Positions 1 through 6,097 of a stretch of 8,830 nucleotides of DNA are shown piece after piece (the stretch's first letter is position 1; every line of letters starts with the position of its first letter). This DNA is from Cyanobacteria bacterium HKST-UBA02. Lineage in GTDB: Bacteria; Cyanobacteriota; Vampirovibrionia; Obscuribacterales; Obscuribacteraceae. Below the pieces are notes generated by a model, which saw nothing but the letters and a program-made list of their open reading frames with translations, made no database searches and was not told the origin of the DNA. Location: contig JAGQHH010000239.1 of the NCBI GenBank assembly GCA_020431945.1, positions 1 through 8,830 of the forward strand, written 5' to 3'. Position numbers and translations under genes: made by a program.

Positions 1-1
1 C

Positions 2-496
2 GCCGAGACCGGTCACCTGGTCCTCAGCACCGTCCACACCAGCTCGGCACCCCAGAGCATCGACCGGATCATCGATGCCTTTCCCCACGACCAGCAACAG
101 CAGATCAGGATCATGCTCAGCAACAGCCTGGTAGCGGTGGTGGCCCAGACCCTCATGCCCAGACTTGAAGAGCTTGCCGGGGGAAGCCCGATCACCAAAG
201 GGCGGATTCTGGCAGCCGAGATACTGATAAACACGCCGGCCATGGCCAACCTGATCAGAGAAGCGAAGACCGAGCAGATTTACTCCACCATGCAGATGGG
301 TGCCCGTCAGGGCATGCAGACCCTGGAGCAGGCTCTTTCCAATCTCGTCAAAGCGAGAGTGGTGTCCATGGAGGAAGCCCTGTCTAAAACCAGCCGCCCG
401 GAAGACCTCCGCCAGCTCACCGGTCATGCCGCCCCGGCAGGCTCCAGCAGACCGGAAAGCCCACCGGACCGCAAGAGTATGTTCGGGAGATTTTGA
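2..496 (+). CDS. pilT: Type IV pilus retraction ATPase PilT, C-terminal part (5' end outside window)
   Basis: PilT is the hexameric cytoplasmic ATPase that powers pilus disassembly and hence twitching motility. Only the last 164 residues are visible, read in the frame that is open from base 2; the Walker A and B boxes lie upstream of the window. The visible part opens with the AETGHLVLSTVHT stretch (His box of the secretion-ATPase superfamily), followed by the SIDRIIDAFP and VVAQTLMPR segments. Residues 80-87 (bases 239-262) read AMANLIRE, a close match to the AIRNLIRE motif that marks PilT rather than the assembly ATPase PilB. The EQIYSTMQMGARQGMQTLEQAL segment is also PilT-like. The last 35 or so residues are a variable Pro/Ser-rich tail ending in SMFGRF. 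The stop TGA is at 494-496, and pilC begins 10 bases later, so the two are very probably co-transcribed. The internal ATG at 113 is not the true start, because homology continues upstream of it. Confidence 0.95.
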   Translation, partial: AETGHLVLSTVHTSSAPQSIDRIIDAFPHDQQQQIRIMLSNSLVAVVAQTLMPRLEELAGGSPITKGRILAAEILINTPAMANLIREAKTEQIYSTMQMGARQGMQTLEQALSNLVKARVVSMEEALSKTSRPEDLRQLTGHAAPAGSSRPESPPDRKSMFGRF

Positions 497-506
497 GTGT
501 AAGTAA

Positions 507-1736
507 ATGGATTATGTGTACAGAGTGAAAGACGGTCAGGGCCGGGTTACCGAGTCGGTAGCCCGGGCTGAGTCCGCCTCCGTTCTGCGCACCCGTCTCA
601 CCGCCCGGGGCATGGATGTCATCGATATCAGGGAGAAAGGCGGGCTCTCCGGTCAGAATCTCAGCCGTGCCTGGGAAACCGTGGTGGACATGAGCACCCG
701 GGTGACCCTCAAAGACATGGTGATTTTCTCGAGACAGTTCTCGGCCATGATCAGCTCCGGGGTCGCCATGCTCAGGACCCTCTATATCATCGTGGACCAG
801 TGCCCCAACCGGAAGCTGCGCCGGGCTGTGGACGAGGTTCGCATGGGGGTGGAGTCCGGTCTCTCACTCTCCGATGCCATGGCCAAGCAGAGCGCCATTT
901 TCGATGATCTCTATATATCCATGGTGAGAGCCGGGGAAGCCGGCGGTATCCTCGCCGAGGTCCTCAAAAGACTGGCTGACTTCCTCGAGTACAAAGAAAA
1001 GCTCAATCAAAAGGTGCGCTCGGCCATGGTCTATCCGACGGTAGTACTGCTGGTGGCAGTGGGGGTCTTCTGGGCCATGCTCACTTTCGTCCTGCCGATC
1101 TTCGAAGGGCTCTTCCATAATATAGGCGGCGAGCTGCCACCCTTCACCCAGATGCTTATCTCGCTGTCAGCGCTGGTTCGCTCGGTCTGGATGCTCTTGT
1201 TCGGCATAGCCATGGTGATCGGGATTTTTCTCTTGCGCCAGTACAACAAGACTGCTATCGGCCGTCTTCAAATAGACACCATCAAGCTCAGCCTGCCTCT
1301 ATTCGGAGCGCTCATCCGCAAGGTCGCCATCGCGCGATTCAGCCGTACTTTTGGGACTCTGATCCGGGCCGGGGTGCCCATGCTCAACGCCCTGGAAGTC
1401 GTGCGGGCCACTGCCGGTAATGCCGTGCTCTCGAGAGCCGTAGAGAAGATCCATGAAGAAGTACGCCAGGGAGGCACCATCTCGAAACCAATGACTCGCG
1501 ATTCGATCTTTCCACCCATGGTGACACAGATGGTGGCAGTGGGAGAAGAAACCGGCCGCCTGGACGACATGCTCGCCAAGGTCGCCGATTTTTACGACAT
1601 GGAAGTGGAGAATTCGGTGGAGCAGCTCACTTCCCTCCTGGAGCCGATCATGGTGGTATCCATCGGCGGCATCGTAGGCTCGGTGGTGGTCGGCATGTAT
1701 CTGCCCATTTTCACCGTCATCGATCAATTGCGCTAG
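507..1736 (+). CDS. pilC: Type IV pilus inner-membrane platform protein PilC (GspF family)
   Basis: PilC is the polytopic inner-membrane platform on which the PilB and PilT motors act. The 409-residue length is normal for the family. Two T2SSF repeats are visible, at about residues 73-196 and 276-398. Each carries the family glycine/acidic signature: MVRAGEAGGIL at 139-149 and MVAVGEETGRLDDML at 341-355. Membrane segments are at about 175-197, 226-244 and 382-402, giving the usual three-span topology with cytoplasmic domains. The N-terminal 45 residues (MDYVYRVKDGQGRVTES...) match the usual start of the family, which supports the ATG at 507. The Shine-Dalgarno sequence is weak (GAGTGTAAG just upstream), so translation is probably coupled to pilT. 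No clear terminator follows the stop at 1734-1736. Confidence 0.96.
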   Translation: MDYVYRVKDGQGRVTESVARAESASVLRTRLTARGMDVIDIREKGGLSGQNLSRAWETVVDMSTRVTLKDMVIFSRQFSAMISSGVAMLRTLYIIVDQCPNRKLRRAVDEVRMGVESGLSLSDAMAKQSAIFDDLYISMVRAGEAGGILAEVLKRLADFLEYKEKLNQKVRSAMVYPTVVLLVAVGVFWAMLTFVLPIFEGLFHNIGGELPPFTQMLISLSALVRSVWMLLFGIAMVIGIFLLRQYNKTAIGRLQIDTIKLSLPLFGALIRKVAIARFSRTFGTLIRAGVPMLNALEVVRATAGNAVLSRAVEKIHEEVRQGGTISKPMTRDSIFPPMVTQMVAVGEETGRLDDMLAKVADFYDMEVENSVEQLTSLLEPIMVVSIGGIVGSVVVGMYLPIFTVIDQLR

Positions 1737-1751
1737 ATGCGGTTCTTCCCA

Positions 1752-1780
1752 TTGACGACAGCCCCTGACAACCCTAGATT
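1752..1780 (+). promoter_or_regulatory. Candidate sigma-70-type promoter for the 226-residue hypothetical gene
   Basis: TTGACG at 1752-1757 matches the -35 consensus at five of six positions. TAGATT at 1775-1780 matches the -10 consensus at four of six. The spacer is 17 bases, the optimum. Transcription would begin near 1787, leaving a leader of roughly 36 bases before the ATG at 1823. The -10 box lies in the left arm of the inverted repeat at 1772-1801. This is an inference from consensus matching only; the gene could also be read through from pilC. Confidence 0.4.
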
Positions 1781-1801
1781 GTTGATGGGCAATCTAAAGG
1801 G
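1772..1801 (+). repeat. Inverted repeat overlapping the putative -10 box; possible operator or leader hairpin
   Basis: TAGATTG (1775-1781) and CAATCTA (1790-1796) are perfect seven-base inverted arms around an eight-base centre. CCC at 1772-1774 and GGG at 1799-1801 extend the pairing across a two-base AA bulge. It is not followed by a T-run, so it does not look like an intrinsic terminator. It covers the predicted -10 region and start point and ends just before the Shine-Dalgarno sequence, so it could be a repressor site or an RNA hairpin in the leader. Confidence 0.45.
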
Positions 1802-1807
1802 CAGATC

Positions 1808-1813
1808 AAGGAG
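1808..1813 (+). promoter_or_regulatory. Ribosome binding site fixing the start of the hypothetical gene
   Basis: AAGGAG lies nine bases upstream of the ATG at 1823. This strong Shine-Dalgarno match selects that start and that frame over the overlapping ATG-initiated frame at 1737, which runs only 73 codons. Confidence 0.7.
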
Positions 1814-1822
1814 TCTCATTCG

Positions 1823-2503
1823 ATGGCAGACAGGGCTACGGAAGCACAGGCCCAGACCGGGCACGGTCAGGGAAACAATCTGGAACATGCGGTCAGCGAG
1901 GGCTGGGGCAAATTCACCGGATTTCTCAAACGTGGGGCGCACAAAGCCGGCGATCTGATCGAATCCGGGGTTGAGAGCGCTCAACAGATCGATACCAGAG
2001 AGCTGGCCGAGAAAGGCAAAGGTGTAGCCAGCGAAGGTCTCAATGTCATCCGGGGCGAATCGGGTACAAAAGCCGATGGCGTCTCGGACGAAATCGTCAA
2101 ATGGGTTCCCCAGGCTCAGATCTTGCGCCGGGGAGCGGAAGCCCTCAAACAGTCCGGCGCCGAGCGCAAAGTTCTGGGAGACGGTAAGGGCGAGGTGACT
2201 GCCAGGCCGTTCATCGAAGCCGGGACAGACGCCGTTCCCAACCTGATCACTGTTCCGGGAGTAGGCGGGGTCGGCAATCAGGTCCTGGAGCAGACCGGCA
2301 TCAAGAAAAAGGCTGCCGGCACAATCATGGATATGGTCCGCAAAAGCGAAGGCGAGAGCGGAGTAGTGGCAAGCGGCAATACTCCGGAGCTCGGCGGTGT
2401 CACCATCATCGATCCGAATGCTGGGACGATAAATAATGCCGGTCGCAAGCTGCGCGGCTTCCTGCGCGGTATTACAGGAGGCGATCAGAGAGTCAAGAAA
2501 TGA
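1823..2503 (+). CDS. Hypothetical soluble protein, 226 residues, no recognised family
   Basis: I do not recognise this protein. Reading the translation shows no signal peptide, no clear membrane span and no cysteine. It is rich in Gly, Ala, Glu and Lys and begins with a polar, probably disordered segment (residues 1-25). Residues 28-115 carry helix-prone stretches of alternating Lys/Glu/Ala, such as AHKAGDLIESGVESAQQ and ILRRGAEALKQSGAERK. The middle (about 138-152) is a Gly/Val/Pro-rich patch containing NLITVPGVGGVGNQ. The C-terminus is strongly basic (KLRGFLRGITGGDQRVKK). The strong AAGGAG site and a promoter-like sequence upstream support it as a real gene, and its codon use resembles its neighbours. 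It sits between pilC and a sugar-epimerase-like gene, 86 bases after pilC, so it may be an accessory pilus or envelope-associated factor, but nothing in its sequence proves a function. Confidence 0.8.
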   Translation: MADRATEAQAQTGHGQGNNLEHAVSEGWGKFTGFLKRGAHKAGDLIESGVESAQQIDTRELAEKGKGVASEGLNVIRGESGTKADGVSDEIVKWVPQAQILRRGAEALKQSGAERKVLGDGKGEVTARPFIEAGTDAVPNLITVPGVGGVGNQVLEQTGIKKKAAGTIMDMVRKSEGESGVVASGNTPELGGVTIIDPNAGTINNAGRKLRGFLRGITGGDQRVKK

Positions 2504-2567
2504 TAGACAGCATTGCTAATAGTAGCTCTGACTGTTAACCTTTAAGATATTCCAGCTGGAGCAAGCT

Positions 2568-3605
2568 ATGAAAGTCCTGGTGATAGGCGGAACCGGATTC
2601 ATCGGTTCGCACGTAGTCAAGAACCTTATCGAAAACGATCACGAAACGTCTGTCCTGCACCGGGGGCGGTCTCAAGCCGAATTGCCCGAAGGCGCTCGCT
2701 CAGTGGTTGGCGATCGCTCTCTCACCAGAGATCTCCACCGGGTGCTCAAAGAGTCGGCACCGGATGTAATCGTCGACATGATCCCGCGCACGGCCCAGGA
2801 ATCCTGGTCTCTCATCAATTCTGCCCGGGGCAATGTGCGGCGCGTGGTCCTGGTATCCAGCATCGACGTTTATCGCGCTTATAACCGCCTGCGCAAAGTC
2901 GAGCCCGGCACGCCGGATCCGACTCCCCTCAAGGAAGACGCTCCCCTGCGTGAAGTGCTCTTCCCCTATCGAGGCAATGCGGTAGATGCTCTTCATCTAA
3001 GTTATATGTACGAGAAAATTCTCGTCGAGCGCCTGGCCGAGAGCGAGAAGAACATGCCTTCAACAATCTTGCGCCTGCCTGTGGTCTTCGGTCCCAACGA
3101 TCCCCAGACCAGAATCTATGATTATCTGAGACGCATGATGGACAAGCGTCCTTTCCTCCTGGTCGGCGCCCGGCAGTCCAATTGGCGCGTCACCCGGGGC
3201 TATGTGGTGGATGTCGCCCGGGCCGTGGCCATGGCGGCAGCGGACCAGAGCGAAGAAAGCCATGTCTTCAACGCCGGGGAGAAAGACCCGGTCAGCGAGC
3301 GCGAATGGGTGGAGCTGATCAGCAGCCTCGCCGATTACAAGGGCGAGATCGTCACGGTCGACGACGAGGCTATGCCCGACCACATCAGACAGGACTTCGA
3401 CTGGTCCCAGGATCTCACTATCGACACCGGCAAAATCAGAGAGAAGCTGGGCTTCTCCGAGAAGGTCGAGCTGAAGCGAGCCCTTGAAGAGACCATCGAG
3501 TGGCAGAGCAAGAACCCTCCTTCTGACAAGCTCGAGGAGCAGCTTGACTATGCTGCTGAAGATCAGGCGGCAGCAACGGCGAAACGCTACGCCAATATTC
3601 AGTAG
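2568..3605 (+). CDS. NAD-dependent epimerase/dehydratase-like protein (extended SDR superfamily)
   Basis: A 345-residue Rossmann-fold oxidoreductase-like protein, predicted cytoplasmic. The N-terminus MKVLVIGGTGFIGSHVV holds the GxxGxxG dinucleotide-binding motif (GGTGFIG, residues 7-13). HRGRSQAELP followed by VVGDR (47-50) is typical of the widespread SDR subgroup related to CSP41/isoflavone-reductase-like epimerases. The strand ending in LVSSIDVYRAY (95-105) supplies the catalytic-region Ser, and YMYEK (146-150) fits the YxxxK catalytic pair. LRLPVVFGPNDPQ (168-180) is the usual substrate-side strand. The last 25 residues form an Ala/Glu/Gln-rich tail. The ATG at 2568 is supported by the match of the N-terminus to the Rossmann fold and by TGGAG at 2557-2561. 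Substrate is unknown: a nucleotide sugar would fit pilin or surface glycan modification, but this subgroup is found in many contexts. It lies 64 bases after the hypothetical gene. Confidence 0.88.
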   Translation: MKVLVIGGTGFIGSHVVKNLIENDHETSVLHRGRSQAELPEGARSVVGDRSLTRDLHRVLKESAPDVIVDMIPRTAQESWSLINSARGNVRRVVLVSSIDVYRAYNRLRKVEPGTPDPTPLKEDAPLREVLFPYRGNAVDALHLSYMYEKILVERLAESEKNMPSTILRLPVVFGPNDPQTRIYDYLRRMMDKRPFLLVGARQSNWRVTRGYVVDVARAVAMAAADQSEESHVFNAGEKDPVSEREWVELISSLADYKGEIVTVDDEAMPDHIRQDFDWSQDLTIDTGKIREKLGFSEKVELKRALEETIEWQSKNPPSDKLEEQLDYAAEDQAAATAKRYANIQ

Positions 3606-3644
3606 ATTAATCGGACGTTTTCCTCTAGTTTTTCTGAAACATGT

Positions 3645-3672
3645 TTGATAATCTGCGTTAAGGACATACAAT
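3645..3672 (+). promoter_or_regulatory. Sigma-70-type promoter ahead of the sigma factor gene
   Basis: TTGATA (3645-3650) matches the -35 consensus at five of six positions. TACAAT (3667-3672) matches the -10 consensus at five of six, with a 16-base spacer. The predicted start point is near 3679, giving a leader of about 25 bases before the GTG at 3704. It lies in the longest intergenic gap of the window (98 bases) and is AT-richer than its surroundings. It is the likely promoter of the sigma factor-ABC-pilD-pilMN operon. It resembles a housekeeping promoter, so it gives no sign of self-regulation by the group 3 sigma factor. Confidence 0.6.
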
Positions 3673-3703
3673 AGGGATTGATCGGATTAACAAGAGAGAA
3701 CCA

Positions 3704-4555
3704 GTGAGTAAGAGTTTGCAGACAAAAAGAGCAACTCAGGGACACAACAATAGCGGTCCCAGGGCCGAGGCATCGAAAGCACAAGACCAGATCCACGAGT
3801 GGCTGGCAAAATACTCCAAGACCAGAGACCCGGCCTTACGGGATTCGATTATTCAGGCGGCTCTGCCCCTGGTGAAGAGAATCGCCTATGGTCTGGCTCG
3901 TCGTTCCACTGACCCTGTGGAAGATCTGATCCAGGTCGGCTCCATCGGTCTGATCAAAGCAGTCGATCAGTTCAAACCCGATGCCGGCGCCAAGTTCCAG
4001 ACTTATGCCACCCACCTGATCACCGGCGAGATCCGTCATTATCTCCGCGATAAGACAGCCATGATCCGCGCTCCCCGCGAATTGCAAGAGCTCTCTTTCC
4101 GGATCAACAGGCTGGTTCAGAATCTCACCGCCCGTCTCGGTCGCGAGCCCTCCGACGTGGAAATCGCCTCCGAGCTCGAGATCCCGGTGAGCCGCGTCAA
4201 CGAAGCTTACGAAGTCGACCGCCGTCGCACGCTGATCTCGCTGGATCAAGCGCTTTCCAACGATGCCGGCTCCGAGCAGTCTCTCATCGATACCCTTGTG
4301 GATGGTCGTTATCACAACAACCAGCTCGCCAAGGAAGATAGATTCATGCTTGCCGAGGCGATCAAACAGCTCCGGGACGGCCTGCGAGAAGTCGTTCAGC
4401 TCACTTTCTACGAAGATCTCAGCCAGACCGAAGTGGCAAGACGCCTGGGAATCTCCCAGATGCAGGTCTCGAGACGACTGAGAGCAGCCACGGCAGAGCT
4501 TCACAAGATCATCACCCAGAAGACTAAAAAAGGTCCCGGCCAGAAGGGTAGCTGA
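3704..4555 (+). CDS. Group 3 RNA polymerase sigma factor (SigF/SigB/SigG type)
   Basis: A 283-residue alternative sigma factor that would direct RNA polymerase to a dedicated promoter set. Region 2 spans about residues 46-117: DLIQVGSIGLIKAVDQF (74-90) is region 2.2, and FQTYATHLITGEIRHYLRDK (98-117) covers the -10 recognition part in the form typical of SigB/SigF. Region 3 is about 121-197 (IRAPRELQELSFRINRLVQ...). Region 4 is about 211-272, with the helix-turn-helix LSQTEVARRLGISQMQVSRR (239-258) for the -35 element. There is no region 1.1 or ECF-type truncation. A 40-residue polar N-terminal extension and a basic tail (KKGPGQKGS) flank the core. The start is GTG at 3704: the next in-frame ATG falls inside region 2, and a weak AGAGAGAA site precedes it. 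No anti-sigma or anti-anti-sigma gene is adjacent. Its stop overlaps the start of the ABC ATPase gene by one base. In cyanobacteria a SigF of this group controls pilin genes and motility, so a similar role is a reasonable inference. Confidence 0.95.
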   Translation: MSKSLQTKRATQGHNNSGPRAEASKAQDQIHEWLAKYSKTRDPALRDSIIQAALPLVKRIAYGLARRSTDPVEDLIQVGSIGLIKAVDQFKPDAGAKFQTYATHLITGEIRHYLRDKTAMIRAPRELQELSFRINRLVQNLTARLGREPSDVEIASELEIPVSRVNEAYEVDRRRTLISLDQALSNDAGSEQSLIDTLVDGRYHNNQLAKEDRFMLAEAIKQLRDGLREVVQLTFYEDLSQTEVARRLGISQMQVSRRLRAATAELHKIITQKTKKGPGQKGS

Positions 4556-5316
4556 TGAGCTCCCCGGTTGTGATAAGCGCGCGCGGTCTGACCAAGGACC
4601 GGGTGAGCAGTTTTCTGCGCAAGCGTGTCCGGGTGCTCAGCAACCTCGATCTAGCCATCACCGAAGGCGAGACCTACGGGCTTCTCGGTCCTAACGGAGC
4701 CGGCAAGACAACCACTCTCAAAATCCTTCTCGGGCTCCTGCGCCCGGACTCAGGCGAGGCAAGAGTCCTCGACTCTCCTGCCGGTCATCCCGAAGCTTTG
4801 CGGAAAATCGGCTTTCTCCCGGAGAACCCTTATTTCTACAGCCATCTCACCGCCATGGAATTCCTGGATTTTGTCGGTCAGCTTTTCGAGATGCCGGCAA
4901 CGGAGCGAAAATCCAGAGCAGGCGAGCTTCTTGCCCGGGTCGGTCTGAGCCAGTCGGCGGACAAACAGATGGTGCGCTTTTCAAAGGGCATGCTCCAGCG
5001 CCTGGGCATTGCCCAGTCCCTGATCAATGATCCGCAGGTGCTTTTTCTCGACGAGCCCATGAGCGGTCTCGATCCCATCGGACGCAAAGATGTCAGGCTG
5101 ATTCTGCAGGAGCTCAAAGAGCAGGGTAAAACAATATTTTTCAACTCCCATCTTCTCCCCGACGTCAACGAGATCTGCGATAGAGTGGGAGTAATGCGCC
5201 AGGGCAAACTGGTGAGCGAAGAGAGGGTGGCGGACATCTCGAGCCGGGGCGACTACCGTGATCTCGAGGAATATTTCCTGCGGCACGCAGAGGGCGGGGG
5301 CAATGCCGAAGTTTGA
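4555..5316 (+). CDS. ABC transporter ATP-binding protein, ABC-2 type exporter class (PilH-like by position)
   Basis: A 253-residue nucleotide-binding subunit that would power the permease encoded next to it. Visible motifs in order: Walker A GPNGAGKTT (45-53); Q-loop region FLPEN (87-91), with Glu in place of the usual Gln, as in many CcmA-type exporters; signature FSKGMLQR (142-149), a variant of LSGGQ; Walker B VLFLDEP (162-168); D-loop SGLD (170-173); and switch His 199 in NSH. The ATG at 4555 overlaps the sigma factor stop (TGATG) and has AAGGG about six bases upstream, so translation is probably coupled. Its C-terminus overlaps the permease start by 14 bases. In Myxococcus xanthus the pilG-pilH-pilI ABC system lies next to pilD and is needed for pili; the similar placement here suggests an equivalent, but sequence alone only shows a general ABC-2 exporter ATPase. 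The substrate is unknown. Confidence 0.93.
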   Translation: MSSPVVISARGLTKDRVSSFLRKRVRVLSNLDLAITEGETYGLLGPNGAGKTTTLKILLGLLRPDSGEARVLDSPAGHPEALRKIGFLPENPYFYSHLTAMEFLDFVGQLFEMPATERKSRAGELLARVGLSQSADKQMVRFSKGMLQRLGIAQSLINDPQVLFLDEPMSGLDPIGRKDVRLILQELKEQGKTIFFNSHLLPDVNEICDRVGVMRQGKLVSEERVADISSRGDYRDLEEYFLRHAEGGGNAEV

Positions 5317-6097
5317 CGCTACCCGAGCTATCGCCACCAACACATTCAGAGAAACAGTCCGGGACCGGGTCCTCTATGCATTCCTGATCTTCGCCTGTCT
5401 CATAACCGTATCGGGAATTCTCCTGGGCTCGCTGTCTGTGGGTCAGGACATCAGAATCATCGAAGATATCGGGCTGGCGGTGATTGCAATTATCGGCGGT
5501 ATCATCACCGTTTTCGCCGGCACCAACCTGGTCACCAAAGAGATCGAGCGGCGCACCGTCTATGTGATCTTCTCCAAGCCGGTAACGAGCTGGCAATTCA
5601 TCGCGGGCAAATATCTCGGGCTGGCCATGTGCATCTTCGTAATGCTCTGCCTGATGGGCACTTTCCTGGTCCTTCTGGTCTGGATGGTGGACGGTACGCA
5701 CCAGATACAGTTCCATCTTCCCTGGCTCGGCTCGGCCCTCGCCCTGGTCTATCTCGAATTGCTCTTCGTGCTTGCCATGGCCACTTTCTTCTCGACCTTC
5801 TCGACGCCCATCATGAGCGTTATCTTCACCCTTTCTCTCTGGTTTATCGGACATCTCACCGGCTCCCTCAAAGAGCTCTCGGCCATGTCCAGCAGCCCGC
5901 TGGTGGCAGATATTCTCAAAGGGCTCTACTGGATCCTCCCGGATCTGGCAGGGCTCACCCGTGTCAGGGCCGAGCTCGCCTACGGTCACGCTCCGTCCCA
6001 GGAGTTCGTGCTATTCATCCTCTGTTATATAGCAGCCTATATACTAATGCTTCTGGGGATGGCAGCCATCGTCAACGAAAGAAGAGAGTTTCCCTAG
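5303..6097 (+). CDS. ABC-2 type transporter permease (PilI-like by position)
   Basis: A 264-residue integral membrane protein, the partner of the preceding ATPase. Six membrane segments can be read at about residues 23-43, 55-75, 104-127, 140-160, 165-187 and 235-255. The N-terminal TFRETVRDRVLYAFLIFA and the loop EIERRTVYVIFSKPVTSWQF (80-99), leading into AGKYLG, are hallmarks of this ABC-2 permease family; the loop probably contacts the ATPase. I chose ATG 5303, preceded by a GGGCGGGGG purine run, over the upstream ATG at 5258. The family's usual start is close to the RETVRDR segment, and the extra 15 residues (with a Cys and no hydrophobic character) look like read-through of the ATPase gene. 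The stop TAG overlaps the GTG start of pilD by one base. The substrate cannot be read from the sequence. Confidence 0.9.
   Translation: MPKFDATRAIATNTFRETVRDRVLYAFLIFACLITVSGILLGSLSVGQDIRIIEDIGLAVIAIIGGIITVFAGTNLVTKEIERRTVYVIFSKPVTSWQFIAGKYLGLAMCIFVMLCLMGTFLVLLVWMVDGTHQIQFHLPWLGSALALVYLELLFVLAMATFFSTFSTPIMSVIFTLSLWFIGHLTGSLKELSAMSSSPLVADILKGLYWILPDLAGLTRVRAELAYGHAPSQEFVLFILCYIAAYILMLLGMAAIVNERREFP

Noticed and set aside
1737..1958. A 73-codon frame starting immediately after pilC
   Set aside because: It has no ribosome site, overlaps the better-supported gene at 1823 and has an Arg/Pro-rich translation typical of an out-of-frame reading.
2513..2548. Possible promoter for the epimerase gene (TAAGAT at 2543-2548)
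   Set aside because: The -10 match is only four of six, and no acceptable -35 box lies 15-19 bases upstream. TTGCTA at 2513 is 24 bases away.
2551..2560. Ten-base perfect palindrome TCCAGCTGGA over the epimerase ribosome site
   Set aside because: It has no loop and cannot form a hairpin. A palindrome of this size is readily expected by chance.
3606..3640. T-rich stretch after the epimerase gene as an intrinsic terminator
   Set aside because: The T-runs (GTTTTCC, AGTTTTTC) are not preceded by a convincing GC-rich hairpin.
3060..4504. Antisense frames opposite the epimerase and the sigma factor (3060-3671 and 3836-4504)
   Set aside because: The + strand proteins have unambiguous family motifs along their full length; the antisense frames have none.
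4819..4995. Glu in the Q-loop and SKGM signature of the ABC ATPase as a sign of inactivation
   Set aside because: Both variants are common in functional ABC-2 exporter ATPases, and Walker A, Walker B Glu and the switch His are intact.
5258..5302. Fifteen-residue extension of the permease from ATG 5258
   Set aside because: It would overlap the ATPase gene by 59 bases, has no hydrophobic or family-like sequence, and ATG 5303 has a purine-rich ribosome site and the expected family N-terminus.
5165..5989. Long antisense frame of 274 codons opposite the permease
   Set aside because: Its translation is rich in Asp, Glu, His and Gly with no fold-like pattern. It mirrors the codon bias of a strong + strand membrane protein gene.
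5629..6096. In-frame N-terminal extension of PilD of about 156 residues, starting at ATG 5629
   Set aside because: The stretch lies entirely inside the permease gene in another frame, and its translation is low-complexity Arg/His/Ser/Pro-rich. Family homology begins only after GTG 6097, which overlaps the permease stop.
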